DNA of 59,548 nt, taken from an uncultured SAR324 cluster bacterium (lineage in GTDB: Bacteria; SAR324; NAC60-12). The notes beneath the pieces were generated by a model. The model was not told where the DNA came from. It saw only the letters and a program-made list of their open reading frames with translations, and made no database searches. The translations under genes were made by a program, and so were the position numbers. The DNA lies in contig CABXOR010000002.1 in NCBI GenBank assembly GCA_902513935.1, positions 1-59,548 of the forward strand. Direction: 5' to 3'. Positions 8,377-17,473 of this stretch are shown piece after piece; position 1 is the stretch's first letter, and every line of letters starts with the position of its first letter.

Positions 8377-9084
8377 TTAATATTGCTGTTTGTTCTCAAT
8401 CCATAAGTCTCTGCCAACTGTAACACAAACTGTAAAGATGAAATACAGGCTCGTTGTAACCAGTGCAGGCAAGAAATCAATTGTCACAAATAACAAAATA
8501 AACAGAACCGAAAGTTGTACGACAGGGTAATTAGGATAAATATCCCAGATAATCTGAATTACTTCTTTCCTGCTACCGTAAACATTCTTTAGTATTGCCG
8601 TCATATCCTGTTTGTTGATCTCCGAAACAGGCTTTTCTCCAAGTTCAGGATAAATATTAGATTTAAGCAAATTGACTGCATCCCGGGTCGGTTTTCCTGT
8701 CGATTGAGATGTTTGTTTCTGCACTGGTTTTTGATCTACTTGTTGTAATTCAGGGCCACTACGCTCTTCGGAATTTTCTTTTTTCCAGACCTGTTCATGC
8801 TGCTGCGCTGATTTCTTCCTTTTTTCCTGAATGGGATTTACGCCTTCCCTGATTTTCAATTTGGCATCATTCCGTCTGGATCTGGCTTCCACCAATGATA
8901 CTTCAGGCCAGACACCTAAAGAAGATGATTTCTGTTTACCTTCAAATCGAAAGTCAAACCTCCAATATTTTGAGCTATTTGAATGAACCAGCAGATATAA
9001 ACCTCCGCCGTCCGACAGTTTGAATTGTTTCGCTCCGGATTTCGCCTCTTTTATCGCTGACTCTGTTAATTTGTCCTGTTTCAT
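8377..9084 (-). CDS. Truncated P4-type integrase: DUF4102 arm-binding domain fused to membrane segments
   Basis: 235 residues. Residues 1-85 match the DUF4102 N-terminal arm-DNA-binding domain of P4-type tyrosine integrases (LTESAIKEAK, LSDGGGLYLLVHSNSSKYWR, LGVWPEVSLVEAR). A polar linker follows, then at about 140-172 the beginning of the core-binding domain (NIYPELGEKPVSEINKQDM). The catalytic R-H-R-H-Y domain is absent. Instead the last 60 residues are strongly hydrophobic (PVVQLSVLFILLFVTIDFLP and SLYFIFTVCVTVG), about two membrane helices ending in WIENKQQY. It cannot recombine DNA but could still bind the arm-type sites just upstream of its start. Either a decayed integrase or a repurposed membrane-tethered DNA-binding protein. 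Confidence 0.75.
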   Translation of the reverse strand: MKQDKLTESAIKEAKSGAKQFKLSDGGGLYLLVHSNSSKYWRFDFRFEGKQKSSSLGVWPEVSLVEARSRRNDAKLKIREGVNPIQEKRKKSAQQHEQVWKKENSEERSGPELQQVDQKPVQKQTSQSTGKPTRDAVNLLKSNIYPELGEKPVSEINKQDMTAILKNVYGSRKEVIQIIWDIYPNYPVVQLSVLFILLFVTIDFLPALVTTSLYFIFTVCVTVGRDLWIENKQQY

Positions 9085-9096
9085 TTTTTCCCAGTT

Positions 9097-9161
9097 ACTG
9101 GTAAATTGTAATAATATTGTAGCAATAAATGTAGCAATATTTATACCAGCATTTTACCAGC
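9097..9161. repeat. Arm-type site cluster / ACCAG repeat copy 1
   Basis: Four similar 9-base units run in the same direction at 11-14 base spacing: TGTAGCAAT (9118), TGTAGCAAT (9130), TACCAGCAT (9144) and TACCAGCTC (9155). An inverted half-site ACTGGTAAAT is at 9097. The cluster is 13-77 bases upstream of the start of the integrase-like gene. Tandem short repeats beside the integrase gene are expected for P4-type arm binding. The TACCAGC pair is what recurs at 10 kb, 11.1 kb, 12.2 kb and 17.3 kb. Confidence 0.7.
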
Positions 9162-9214
9162 TCCGAAAAACCTCTGCAAGCGGTAAGTTGTAATTAATTT
9201 CAAAACACCGGAGA

Positions 9215-9991
9215 TCAGTCTTTTTTCAATTTTCCTTTTACAACCTTTTCAATGATATTTCCGTCTTTGTCATAGCGCAATGTGTTCCATTCTTTGTCCC
9301 TCCTGAACTCCCCTACCACTTTAACTCCACTGGGATACGAGTAGTAGGTTCCCTGTCCATCGAACAAACCATACTCCCATCCGCCTTCATATCTGTTGAC
9401 ATTAAACCAGTAGTACGTACCCTGACCATGCGGAACACCATCAAGTATTTCACCCTCGTATTTTCCCTGTGTCTTCTCATCACCGGTAGTAAACCATTTT
9501 TTGCCGCCTTCTTCCCACTTTATACGTGGCCCATTCCTGAAAAGTATTCCTCTTTCTCTTTTTTCAATTAAAACATTGGTCTGCTCAAGTACCACTTTCA
9601 CTCCATTCACGTACTTTCTAACAATGTTTCCGTATTTGTCGTATTCCGTATAATCATTTAAAACATTATTTTTCCATTCGCCCACAAACTTATGCCCATC
9701 AGAACGTGTATAAGTACCGTGTCCTTGAAAATTGCCTCTCTTCCACTGTCCTTCATACCTGTCGCCTTCCCATTTTCCTTTGCCATAGGTGTATGTACCT
9801 GATCCATCTGGTTTCAAATTCTTAATCTCTCCCACATATTTTCCATCTTTCTCCTCTCTACCATAGTCATACCATCCCCATCTTGCATTCTCTTTACGGT
9901 AAGACAAAGCTCCTGTATCACTTGACTGAGCAGAAATAGAGGGATTGAAAAAAAGGAGGGAAAGAAAAATGAATACGAATACGTTTCTCAT
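9215..9991 (-). CDS. Secreted MORN-repeat protein
   Basis: 258 residues. The N-terminus MRNVFVFIFLSLLFFN ends near ISAQS and is a typical signal peptide, so the protein is exported. The mature part holds MORN-type repeats in two groups: YVGEIKNLKPDGSGTYTYG, YEGQWKRGNFQGHGTYTRSD and FVGEWKNN near residues 50-115, and YEGEILDGVPHGQGTYYW, YEGGWEYGLFDGQGTYYSYP and VVGEFRRD near 175-235. Each group ends in a YDKDGNIIEK-like toxin_15-style strand. MORN repeats in bacteria are structural and give no specific function. The gene is on the minus strand with an ACCAG repeat pair 62 bases upstream of its start. Confidence 0.88.
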   Translation of the reverse strand: MRNVFVFIFLSLLFFNPSISAQSSDTGALSYRKENARWGWYDYGREEKDGKYVGEIKNLKPDGSGTYTYGKGKWEGDRYEGQWKRGNFQGHGTYTRSDGHKFVGEWKNNVLNDYTEYDKYGNIVRKYVNGVKVVLEQTNVLIEKRERGILFRNGPRIKWEEGGKKWFTTGDEKTQGKYEGEILDGVPHGQGTYYWFNVNRYEGGWEYGLFDGQGTYYSYPSGVKVVGEFRRDKEWNTLRYDKDGNIIEKVVKGKLKKD

Positions 9992-10052
9992 AAATTACCT
10001 GTTTGTTTTTTGGATTGCTACCCTTATAACATTATTCAGCAGACCAAAATAA

Positions 10053-10074
10053 TTCACCAGCAATTTTACCAGCA
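10053..10074 (+). repeat. ACCAG paired repeat, copy 2
   Basis: TTCACCAGCAATTTTACCAGC: two ACCAGC units with 12-base spacing (10056 and 10068). It lies between the MORN gene start and the end of the SDR gene, the same arrangement as the other copies in this block. Confidence 0.7.
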
Positions 10075-10112
10075 CGAAAATGCACTGCTTCTGGAATAAT
10101 TATATCACCATG

Positions 10113-10871
10113 TCATCCGCGCCCGACAAAAGGCATTTTGGTTGCCATTACAGTCATGAAGAGCACATTCGCGTCCAGCGGAAGTCCAGCCATGTGAACT
10201 ACGGCATTCCCAACGTTTTCGACATCCATTGTTGGTTCGACGGCAGTTTCTCCATTGGGTTGAAGGATACCGTCTCGCATTCGAGTGGTCATTTCAGTGG
10301 CAGCGTTTCCAATATCTATCTGCCCGCAGGCAATCTCAAAGGTTCGTCCTTCCAGTGCTGTAGAACGAGTAAGCCCTGTCATTGCGTGTTTTGTTGCCGT
10401 GTATGGAGACGAAAATGGACGGGGAACATGCGCTGAGATTGATCCGTTATTTATGATACGTCCCCCTCTAGGGATTTGATCCTTCATAATCTTAAATGCC
10501 TCCTGAATGCAGAGAAAGGCTCCAGTCAGATTTACGTCAACAACTGCTTTCCATTGCTCATAGGTGAGTTCTTCCAGCGGTACCGAAGGTGCGCTGATTC
10601 CGGCATTGTTAAAGAGCAGGTCCAGCCGTTCGAAAGTTGCCCTTGTTTGTGCAAACAGTGCCAGTACGGAATCCGGATTGCCCACGTCAGTGGGGCAAAC
10701 CAAAGTCCGCGAACCGTCATCTCCGGATTCTTTGACAGTGGATTCAAGGGGTTCTTTACGGCGACCAGCAAGAACCACGGAATAGCCCTCGCGCAATAAC
10801 GAGATAGTCGTACTGCGGCCGATACCGGTTCCGGCTCCTGTGACGATGGCGATTTTCGTTTCTGATTTCAT
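10113..10871 (-). CDS. Short-chain dehydrogenase/reductase (SDR)
   Basis: 252 residues, classical SDR length. The nucleotide-binding motif TGAGTGIG is at residues 11-18, NNAG at 88-91, and the catalytic set is S144/S146, Y157 and K161 (SPYTATK). DV at 62-63 and the basic RR at 37-38 favour NADP(H). The start ATG 10871 is preceded on its strand by AAGAAAAAAG. The substrate cannot be read from the sequence. It stands alone, with an ACCAG pair about 260 bases upstream that abuts the end of the neighbouring transglycosylase gene. Confidence 0.92.
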   Translation of the reverse strand: MKSETKIAIVTGAGTGIGRSTTISLLREGYSVVLAGRRKEPLESTVKESGDDGSRTLVCPTDVGNPDSVLALFAQTRATFERLDLLFNNAGISAPSVPLEELTYEQWKAVVDVNLTGAFLCIQEAFKIMKDQIPRGGRIINNGSISAHVPRPFSSPYTATKHAMTGLTRSTALEGRTFEIACGQIDIGNAATEMTTRMRDGILQPNGETAVEPTMDVENVGNAVVHMAGLPLDANVLFMTVMATKMPFVGRG

Positions 10872-11130
10872 CTTTTTTCTTCAGTTTATTGTTTTTTGAG
10901 ATATTGACTATCTCTTAAAAAGCCGGAAATCTACCCCGCATCTAAATCAGTAATCTGGTAATGGAAAAAGAATATTCCAGAGGATATTTAGGTGCGGGTT
11001 GATTACGACTGTAGGAGAAAAATCTTAATGATTTTATGTGTGGCGGCTAATACAAGTTTTCTCGTTTCACTCCAAATGACACGGTTTTAGGTCTTATTAC
11101 GACTACATAAGATAATACTTTGCCCATCAT

Positions 11131-11155
11131 TTTACCAGTATATTTTTACCAGTAT
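11131..11155 (+). repeat. ACCAG paired repeat, copy 3
   Basis: TTTACCAGTATATTTTTACCAG, with ACCAG units at 11134 and 11148 (14-base spacing). The second unit overlaps the last codons and stop of the lytic transglycosylase, whose final residues (KKYW) are encoded within the repeat. The repeat may have supplied that gene's end. Confidence 0.65.
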
Positions 11156-11766
11156 TTCTTAACGAACGCCGCTAAGCCTGACTCCTTGGGATCGCCCATA
11201 AGTTTTTCAATTTTACGGACATAGCCGAGTGTTTCCTTTTCCCGCCATTTAGAAACCTTGGGCGCAACCGATTTTATGCTTTCCCAGTCTCTACCACTGA
11301 ATCCATATTTTCTGCTGAGCTTCTGTGCTCTCAGAATGGTGCGAAACCCGGCATTGTAACTCCCCAGCATGAAACGCATTCTATCCAGAAATGGACGATC
11401 CTCCCGCCATTTCTTATACATTGATGAGTCATAGGAGATTCCCGCAGCAATGTTCCAGCGGGGATCCAGAACATTTCTCAGTTCAGGATTCTTTTTTTTC
11501 AGTTCTGCAAAGGTACGCGGCATCAACTGCATGATCCCCTTCGCATTGACCCAGCTACGGGCGTTGCCGCGCAGTCCGGATTCAGCAATACCCTGAGCCT
11601 TGAACCAGTGCCAGTCAATTGCAGGCCCGAAAAAACGTTTCGAGTACTTGCGGAAGTACTGATCGTACTTCCTTGTCCAGTGGCGGTCAGTTACCTCAGG
11701 TATATTGGCGGCCTCCAGCATTATGGGAATCACAACGGCTGCTATGAGCAGTACGGTCTTCCTCAT
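11146..11766 (-). CDS. Lytic transglycosylase, SLT domain
   Basis: 206 residues with an N-terminal hydrophobic export signal (VLLIAAVVIPIMLEAA). The SLT fold is clear: catalytic E62 in GIAESGLR, then AKGIMQLMPRTF, a DPRWNIAAGISY helix and FMLGSYNAG. These enzymes cleave the MurNAc-GlcNAc bond of peptidoglycan in the periplasm. The stop codon overlaps an ACCAG repeat unit. The DUF350 gene lies 2 bases upstream on the same strand, so the two are one transcript. The pairing of a peptidoglycan lyase and a small membrane protein is mildly reminiscent of phage or secretion modules, but no such genes accompany them. Confidence 0.9.
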   Translation of the reverse strand: MRKTVLLIAAVVIPIMLEAANIPEVTDRHWTRKYDQYFRKYSKRFFGPAIDWHWFKAQGIAESGLRGNARSWVNAKGIMQLMPRTFAELKKKNPELRNVLDPRWNIAAGISYDSSMYKKWREDRPFLDRMRFMLGSYNAGFRTILRAQKLSRKYGFSGRDWESIKSVAPKVSKWREKETLGYVRKIEKLMGDPKESGLAAFVKKYW

Positions 11767-11768
11767 CC

Positions 11769-11993
11769 TTAATTCAGTCCCAGCCCGATAACCAAGCCGA
11801 TTGCAACTCCAATACCGATGAAGATGCTGCCGACCACCTGCCCCACAGCACGATTGCCCTTGCTCAATTCCTCTCCCGTATCGAATGGAGTCAAAAGATC
11901 AAGCCACTTGTAGCCGAAATACATGAAAACAAGAGTGATAAGCCCTCCGCCAATGGCATAGCTGAAATTCATAATCACGATCATTGGTTGCAT
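11769..11993 (-). CDS. DUF350 small membrane protein
   Basis: 74 residues with two hydrophobic segments (about 10-27 and 48-73) separated by a polar loop containing TPFDTGEELSKGNRAVG. That loop followed by GSIFIGIGVAIG is characteristic of DUF350 proteins, small inner-membrane proteins of unknown function. It is normally found as a tandem of two such units; here there is one. The gene is directly upstream of, and almost touching, the lytic transglycosylase gene on the minus strand. Confidence 0.8.
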   Translation of the reverse strand: MQPMIVIMNFSYAIGGGLITLVFMYFGYKWLDLLTPFDTGEELSKGNRAVGQVVGSIFIGIGVAIGLVIGLGLN

Positions 11994-12162
11994 AGTTTTC
12001 CCCTATTTGTGGTGGTGAGTTGATTATTCATAATGATACTTAACTTAACCTATATCTCATGAAATGGACAGTGTAATCTGAATTCATGATAATTCGGCAG
12101 GTCTATCTGCGAGACAGGTGAAATATTAGGCTGGCATTAAACGAGTTTCTAAGTCCTGAATT

Positions 12163-12185
12163 ATTTACCAGCTTTTTTACCAGTA
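12163..12185 (+). repeat. ACCAG paired repeat, copy 4
   Basis: TTTACCAGCTTTTTTACCAG, with ACCAG units at 12167 and 12179 (12-base spacing). It is about 170 bases upstream of the DUF350/transglycosylase unit on the minus strand. The surrounding 11994-12282 holds no gene. Confidence 0.7.
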
Positions 12186-12240
12186 AAAATATTCGCTCTT
12201 CCCGCATGAATTATGAGAAAACTAATTTGTCACTTTTTAA

Positions 12241-12268
12241 GAATTAAGTATCGTGTCCTATTAATTCC
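12241..12268 (+). repeat. Dispersed palindromic repeat, copy C (GTGTCC family)
   Basis: GAATTAAGTATCGTGTCC then TATTAATTCC matches the right arm of copy A except for the end of the C run. The left arm is strongly decayed (GAATTATGAGAAAACTAA from about 12206). It lies just after the end of the 56-residue peptide gene on the minus strand. Confidence 0.6.
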
Positions 12269-12282
12269 TTAAATTATTCAAT

Positions 12283-12453
12283 TCACATACTTCCATCTGA
12301 TTCATCTTCTTTTTTGGATTCATCAATTTCTTCAGCATCAATTAAACCAATTTTAATGAGAAACAATTTTCCATAAACATACAAAACGAAAAAAACAATT
12401 CCCATGAGGAGAATCGAACCCATTTCAAGAATAACATCTGCAATCACCTCCAT
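12283..12453 (-). CDS. Small single-pass membrane protein, 56 residues
   Basis: The minus strand from ATG 12453 to TGA 12283 encodes 56 residues. A hydrophobic segment at about residues 12-35 (MGSILLMGIVFFVLYVYGKL) is followed by an acidic, lysine-containing tail (DAEEIDESKKEDESDGSM). AAAGAGAAAG lies upstream of the ATG as a ribosome site. The layout of one helix then a charged tail is coherent and reads as a real membrane peptide. It is 158 bases downstream of the MlrC gene on the same strand. Family unknown. Confidence 0.6.
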   Translation of the reverse strand: MEVIADVILEMGSILLMGIVFFVLYVYGKLFLIKIGLIDAEEIDESKKEDESDGSM

Positions 12454-12611
12454 ATACTTTCTCTTTGCGATTCAAACTCCAATTAAATAAAAGTTCACCA
12501 CTTCTTTTTTAGTTGTTTCCACACTTTTTCAGTTTTTAATCTCTCCCTCAATACCAATGAAGTCGCCAACAATTAATGGTATTCAATTTGACCAAACTAT
12601 CAACTGACTGT

Positions 12612-13991
12612 TTACGGAAAAAGTTGTACAGGATTTTGAAATGGAAATATCGGCCGTTGTCTATGCTTATTTTCTAATCTATCAAAATGCTGACAAACCG
12701 CACCGTCTGTCAATACCATAAATGACGGTGCAGAGAGACTTTGTAATTCCGGAGACAAATAACCTGATTTTACAACAAGTAGGCGATAATCTTTAAGATC
12801 AATTCCAAGATCAGCAAAATCACTCAAGTTGTGAAACGGACGTCTTCGTTCGGTTAAAACCGTTGTAATTTCGTTTTGTTTCACAATAGTACATTCATTT
12901 TTGAAAGAAATATTTTCTGCGTTTAATGTTAAATCAGGACCTCCACCACCCAATTTCCCTCCGACAGTTACAGTCGTTTTGTTTGTACCCTGCAACTTAC
13001 TTATAATTCCTGGTGCAGTGATACCTGCAACCAAAACACCTTCAATTTCATCTTTGATTAGTGCTTCAAGCACATCTGCACGATCACCTACTCCGCCCGC
13101 AGTAGGGTTGTCTCCACTGTCTGCAAGAATTGAAAATTCATTTGGAAGCCAGTCTAAAGCCGCTTTCAGATCGCCTGTCCGCATATCAAATGACAATTCA
13201 TTCCGTTTTTGCCAATAAGTTTCTGCTATTTCAGTACATGTTTGTACTCCGGTTTGCTGATCCGTACATGTTACAACCGCAGAGGCAATCGCAGTGCTTG
13301 TATCGGCCCAAACATAACCTATCATCAGATTTGTATCCAGAATTCCTTTACGCCGATCAAAGCTTTCAAGTTGTGCATAGATACTTTTACAAGGTTCTAT
13401 ACAAGTTGAAGACATTTCTCCTGACACCAAAACAGGAATCGGCGACCAGACAACTTTAGGCCTCCGGCCTCCATTTACGGAAGCAGCAAGATATTTTGCT
13501 GCACGGTAATATGTTTTTTTAACATCGATGTGAGGTGCTGTACGGTAGGCTGCAAAAACATCTATGTTTCTGATGATTTTGTTTGAAACATTTCCATGAA
13601 GATCAAAACAGACTGAAATTATGCATTGTTTTCCGACAACGCCGCGAACCGCACTAATCCAATCTTCTTCCGGATCTTCAATCCCCAAAACGTACATGGC
13701 TCCGTGCATGAGTAATAAAACACCATCCAGCGGACAAGCATCTTTAATTTGCTCCAGAAACTCGCCCTTGGTTTTCGCATAAAAACCAGCTTCTACCGGC
13801 CCTCCAGGAATTGATTTGAGATAAGAAAGCGGGTGTACGTCAATCTCATACTTTTCAAACGGAAAACCCACCAGATCGACAAGCAGTGAACCCTGAACTT
13901 TCTCAAAATCTGCTGCTGTTTGAAACAGGGGAGAATATGTACTGCATTCAGTACTAATCCCTCCAATCGCAATGCGTTTTCGTTTGGCCAT
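12612..13991 (-). CDS. M81 family (MlrC-like) metallopeptidase
   Basis: 459 residues with the MlrC/DUF1485 signatures: IAIGGISTECSTYSP at the N-terminus, LLLMHGAM near residue 93, VCFDLHGNVS near 127 and YRTAPHIDVKKT near 150 (putative zinc ligands D, H and H), then an MlrC C-terminal domain with ADSGDNPTAGGVGDR near 295. Founding member MlrC degrades linearised microcystin peptides, but most relatives have unknown substrates. The stop/start junction with the upstream fusion gene is contiguous (13991/13992), so the two are translationally linked. Relatives near 490 residues suggest this copy has a slightly short C-terminus. Confidence 0.9.
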   Translation of the reverse strand: MAKRKRIAIGGISTECSTYSPLFQTAADFEKVQGSLLVDLVGFPFEKYEIDVHPLSYLKSIPGGPVEAGFYAKTKGEFLEQIKDACPLDGVLLLMHGAMYVLGIEDPEEDWISAVRGVVGKQCIISVCFDLHGNVSNKIIRNIDVFAAYRTAPHIDVKKTYYRAAKYLAASVNGGRRPKVVWSPIPVLVSGEMSSTCIEPCKSIYAQLESFDRRKGILDTNLMIGYVWADTSTAIASAVVTCTDQQTGVQTCTEIAETYWQKRNELSFDMRTGDLKAALDWLPNEFSILADSGDNPTAGGVGDRADVLEALIKDEIEGVLVAGITAPGIISKLQGTNKTTVTVGGKLGGGGPDLTLNAENISFKNECTIVKQNEITTVLTERRRPFHNLSDFADLGIDLKDYRLLVVKSGYLSPELQSLSAPSFMVLTDGAVCQHFDRLENKHRQRPIFPFQNPVQLFP

Positions 13992-16900
13992 TTATGCTTT
14001 AAGATTTTGCTGCATCGGGCTTTCACGCAACACCTGTTGTAGCTCTGCAAGCAGATGCTGTGCATCAATATGGTTGAAAACCATGGGTGGTTTGAATTTC
14101 AGGACGTTGTGTCCCGGCCCCTCAGTACTGAGCAGAATCTTGCGTGATTTCAGCCTTTCGACCAGGTAATCCGCTTGAAGCGAAGCAGGCTCCCTCGTTT
14201 CAGGATCAAGCACAAGTTCAACCCCCAGAAAAAATCCCTCCCCGCGAACATCTCCGATCAGCGGAAAAACGTTTTTCAGCATTTCCAATTTCTCTTTCAG
14301 CCAGCTTCCTGTTTCCAGCGCATTTTGCTGAAGCCCCTCATTTTCCATGATATCCAGAACCGCCATTCCCACAGAACAGGAAATCTGGTTACCTCCGAAA
14401 GTATTGAAATATTCCATGCCGTTGGCGAATTCTTCCGCAATCTTCTGAGTTGTAATTACCGCACCAAGTGGATGTCCGTTTCCAATTGGCTTACCGAGAG
14501 TAACAATGTCCGGTACCACGTCCTGTAGTTCAAATGACCAAAAATGCCTACCTCCCCGTCCAAAACCTACCTGAACTTCATCTGCAATGCAGAGCCCTCC
14601 GAGCTGCTTAACATGTTGGTATGACTGCTTCAGGAAACCATCCGGAAGAGGAACGTGCCCGCCACAGCCAAGCATAGATTCACAGATAAACGCTGCAGGT
14701 TTTTTCCCTTGTCCGAAAAGTTTTTCACAAATTTTGAGGACCTCATCAGCATAAAGCTTTCCCGCAGTAGCTGGATCTCGATACAGTCCGCGATACAGAT
14801 AAGGCATCGGAATCTGATGTACCCATTCCGGAGGACCAGTTCCACCCGGACCATTGTGTTTGTAGGGACTGATATCTATATTCGCTTTTGTATTACCGTG
14901 ATATGCTTCCTCGAGTACAATCATGTCCTTTTGTCCGTTGACCGTACCGGCAATCCGCAGAGCAAGTTCGTTTGCTTCGCTTCCGGAACAGACAAGAAAA
15001 CAAGTGTTAAGCGGCTCAGGGAACAACCCGCAAAGACGCTCCGCATACTCAATATTGACCGGGTTCAGATATCTGGTATTGGTGTTCAAAACATAAGACT
15101 GATTGCTTTGTGCCTTTGCAATATCTGGATGAGAATGACCCACATGAGCAACATTGTTGACGCAGTCCAGATAAAACTGTCCTTTGGAGTCAATCAGCGA
15201 CTGCCCATGACCACGAACAATTATGAGCGGTTCCTGATAAGAAAGACTCAATGACTGACCAAAAACATTTCTCCGCCTGTTCAGCAGTTGTCCGGAATCA
15301 ATTTCCTCAGCTGTGCTTCCGCTACCAAGTCCCAGTATCATGCCGGGATCGGGACAAATACTGCACCAGACTTTTTTTCTGGAAGGCAGTGCTACTCCGG
15401 GGTAGTTGCTGTCGTAATCAAACAGATCGAGGATAATCTGAAAGTGAACATGCGGAAGCCAGCCTCCATTTTCATTTGAGTCTCCAATTTTGGCCAGAGC
15501 CGTACCACCACTGACAATTTGCCCTGTTTTTAATTGCTTCAAACACTCCCGACTCAAGTGACCATAAAGTGTATAAAACACAAGACCATCTTCCAGTTGA
15601 TGCTTTAAAATCACTGTAGGTCCGTAATCTAACTCATTTTTATTATCCTGGATTTGATGGACGACACCTTTGATTGGCGCATAAATAACCATTCCGGAAG
15701 GTACAAAGATGTCAATGCCTAGATGTATGGTTCTGTTCTCATAACCATCAAGAGATTCATTCACAAATTCATCAGTAGCATAGAATGAGCGCGCTTCCAA
15801 ATACTTTCCTACACCAATTTCAGCATTCTTTTCTCTCAGATATGTATCTAAAATTTCCTGTTGTGCCTCCAGAGACATCCCTTCGGATTTTGCAGAAAAA
15901 GAACTACCTGCGCTCAGATCAAGTACCGTTGTTTTTTCAGTATTAATCGGTTCTCCAAGAAGAAAGTGAAATGATCCGGATGAGTTTTTTTGCCATTTAC
16001 TGAATTCAGGCAAGCCCGGAAAAGCTTCCATATTACAGGCGTCCCTGAAGAGATAATGCGCAAAGCGGGGATTAACCTCATGTAGCCGTTTGAGTAATTC
16101 GCATGCGTGTTGCTGACTGATTCCAAGATATTCGTTTTTAGGGTCGTTCTGCTGTTGAAACGCACCTATTGTTAGACTCAAACAAAGACGCATCTGTATC
16201 ATGGGAAACAGTATCTCAAGCTCGTTTTCTTCGAGCGGAAATCGCTGATGAAAACCGCGAATCAGGTGAACCGCCCCCTCAAGAGGATCGGGCTTGTCCA
16301 GCATCACGTAGGCGCAGGCAACTGCGGGTTCAGCCACAAGGTAGGAATGGGTCATGTCACCAAAATCGATCAATCCTAAATCAGGAGTTCCAGCGAGTTT
16401 TGGCAAAACTAAAACGTTGTAATCGTTGAAGTCATTATGAATCCAGCCACGCCTCAATTTGGATTCAAAAGGTTCCATTGTCCGTTTGTATAAATCTAGT
16501 GACCTGCTGACCAGGTTCCGCAGCTTTTTGTCTTTGATCCAAGCTAGATATTCATTCAGAGTATCCTGCACATTATGCATTTCCCAAAGAAGCCTGCGGT
16601 CAAGAGTACGCAAAGGAATTTTGTGGAGTGCCTTTGTTACGGTTCCGCACATTGCTCCAAGTTTCAGCAAAAACTCTCTGGTATGAGGACGATACTTCGC
16701 CATCGGAAGCCCATCAACATAGTGTACCAGACGCATCCAGTGCAGACTGCCGTCTTCAGACCGGACACGTGAAAGGGACTCCCCATTTTTATTAGTATAA
16801 ACGCTGGGAATCCTTCCCTTTTCAAGCAGCATTGCCGCACTTTCAAGAGCATTATTCTGTACTTTCAGAAATTCGAGCGTTTCGCAGGAATTCGAAATCT

Positions 16901-17066
16901 TTAAAACATAATATTCACTATTATGCTCCTGAGCCAAATAATTTCGATCCCTTTCTCCTGGTAGTTCTTCAAGTGTACAACAAAGCCCGTAGTTTTCTTC
17001 CAGCAGGAGACCAGCCTCTTGCTCTGAAAACTCCGGGCGCTCCAGTTCAGGTAATGATTTGTTCAT
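13992..17066 (-). CDS. Trifunctional fusion: APH-type kinase, M23-like domain, class III PLP aminotransferase/phospholyase
   Basis: 1024 residues from ATG 17066; a TTG at 17117 would add 17. Three domains are visible. Residues ~1-350 are an aminoglycoside-phosphotransferase-type kinase with the catalytic loop [10 protein letters not shown] and then LIDFGD. Residues ~420-590 are an M23/LytM-like domain (HLGIDIF, YGHLS, HVHFQI). Residues ~620-1024 are a class III aminotransferase with DEVQVGFGR and the PLP lysine in [11 protein letters not shown]. Vertebrates have hydroxylysine kinase and phosphohydroxylysine phospholyase as homologs of the two outer domains. A kinase plus phospholyase acting on an amino alcohol or hydroxylysine-like compound is therefore the best guess. 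It directly precedes mlrC. Confidence 0.9.
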   Translation of the reverse strand: MNKSLPELERPEFSEQEAGLLLEENYGLCCTLEELPGERDRNYLAQEHNSEYYVLKISNSCETLEFLKVQNNALESAAMLLEKGRIPSVYTNKNGESLSRVRSEDGSLHWMRLVHYVDGLPMAKYRPHTREFLLKLGAMCGTVTKALHKIPLRTLDRRLLWEMHNVQDTLNEYLAWIKDKKLRNLVSRSLDLYKRTMEPFESKLRRGWIHNDFNDYNVLVLPKLAGTPDLGLIDFGDMTHSYLVAEPAVACAYVMLDKPDPLEGAVHLIRGFHQRFPLEENELEILFPMIQMRLCLSLTIGAFQQQNDPKNEYLGISQQHACELLKRLHEVNPRFAHYLFRDACNMEAFPGLPEFSKWQKNSSGSFHFLLGEPINTEKTTVLDLSAGSSFSAKSEGMSLEAQQEILDTYLREKNAEIGVGKYLEARSFYATDEFVNESLDGYENRTIHLGIDIFVPSGMVIYAPIKGVVHQIQDNKNELDYGPTVILKHQLEDGLVFYTLYGHLSRECLKQLKTGQIVSGGTALAKIGDSNENGGWLPHVHFQIILDLFDYDSNYPGVALPSRKKVWCSICPDPGMILGLGSGSTAEEIDSGQLLNRRRNVFGQSLSLSYQEPLIIVRGHGQSLIDSKGQFYLDCVNNVAHVGHSHPDIAKAQSNQSYVLNTNTRYLNPVNIEYAERLCGLFPEPLNTCFLVCSGSEANELALRIAGTVNGQKDMIVLEEAYHGNTKANIDISPYKHNGPGGTGPPEWVHQIPMPYLYRGLYRDPATAGKLYADEVLKICEKLFGQGKKPAAFICESMLGCGGHVPLPDGFLKQSYQHVKQLGGLCIADEVQVGFGRGGRHFWSFELQDVVPDIVTLGKPIGNGHPLGAVITTQKIAEEFANGMEYFNTFGGNQISCSVGMAVLDIMENEGLQQNALETGSWLKEKLEMLKNVFPLIGDVRGEGFFLGVELVLDPETREPASLQADYLVERLKSRKILLSTEGPGHNVLKFKPPMVFNHIDAQHLLAELQQVLRESPMQQNLKA

Positions 17067-17304
17067 GTTTTTAGTTGGAATTATTTTTTGCTCTGGTGTT
17101 TGAGGAGTTGTATACAAAGAGGAAAATCCGGTTTACTAATATCGTCAAATATCAATCCACCAACTTAAAAGTATCTGCTGTCATAGATAAGAATAGCATT
17201 TTAGAGTTCAATAATAAAAAGAGTGCTGCAAGCAGAAACCCCTTTTTTTCAAGTCTTAATCCGTATCATAAGGTAGAAATGTCAGATATGTGTGTTTGTT
17301 TCAA

Positions 17305-17348
17305 TTACCAGAATAGTAGAAAATCATTTACCAGCATTTTTACCAGCA
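17305..17348 (+). repeat. ACCAG repeat array, copy 5 (three units)
   Basis: AATTACCAG at about 17307, then TTTACCAGCATTTTTACCAGC with units at 17330 and 17342 (12-base spacing). This is the best match to the consensus TTTACCAGCA-TTTTTACCAGCA. It lies 240 bases upstream of the fusion gene's ATG on the minus strand and marks the right edge of the block that carries this repeat. Confidence 0.75.
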
Positions 17349-17443
17349 TTGCGTTAGCTTATGTGAATCGTTTTTTACATTTTTTGCTATATGTCCAACT
17401 GCCATTCCCACTAAACATGTCTAAGACAATCCGTTAAAACCTT

Positions 17444-17473
17444 GTCATTCCCTCGCATGTGGGAGTCGAGATG
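17444..17473. repeat. Dispersed CATTCCC..GGGAGTC repeat
   Basis: GTCATTCCCTCGCATGTGGG then AGTCGAGATG. It resembles the widespread GTCATTCCCGCG..GCGGGAATCCAG intergenic repeat. CCCTCGCATGTGGG can fold as a small hairpin. A diverged relative of its left half may start the element at 5167. Confidence 0.45.

Noticed and set aside
12395..12425. GGGTTCGATTC on the minus strand, resembling a tRNA T-arm and a possible integration site
   Set aside because: The flanking bases do not pair as a T stem, no acceptor stem or anticodon arm exists, and the word lies inside the 56-residue coding frame.
12541..12600. AATACCA...TGGTATT inverted words after mlrC considered as a terminator
   Set aside because: The arms are 7 bases with a 20-base AT-rich gap and no T run, so a stable terminator is unlikely.
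17075..17437. 120-codon open frame on the plus strand
   Set aside because: It overlaps the start of the fusion gene and the ACCAG array, has AT-driven composition, no recognisable domain and no ribosome site.
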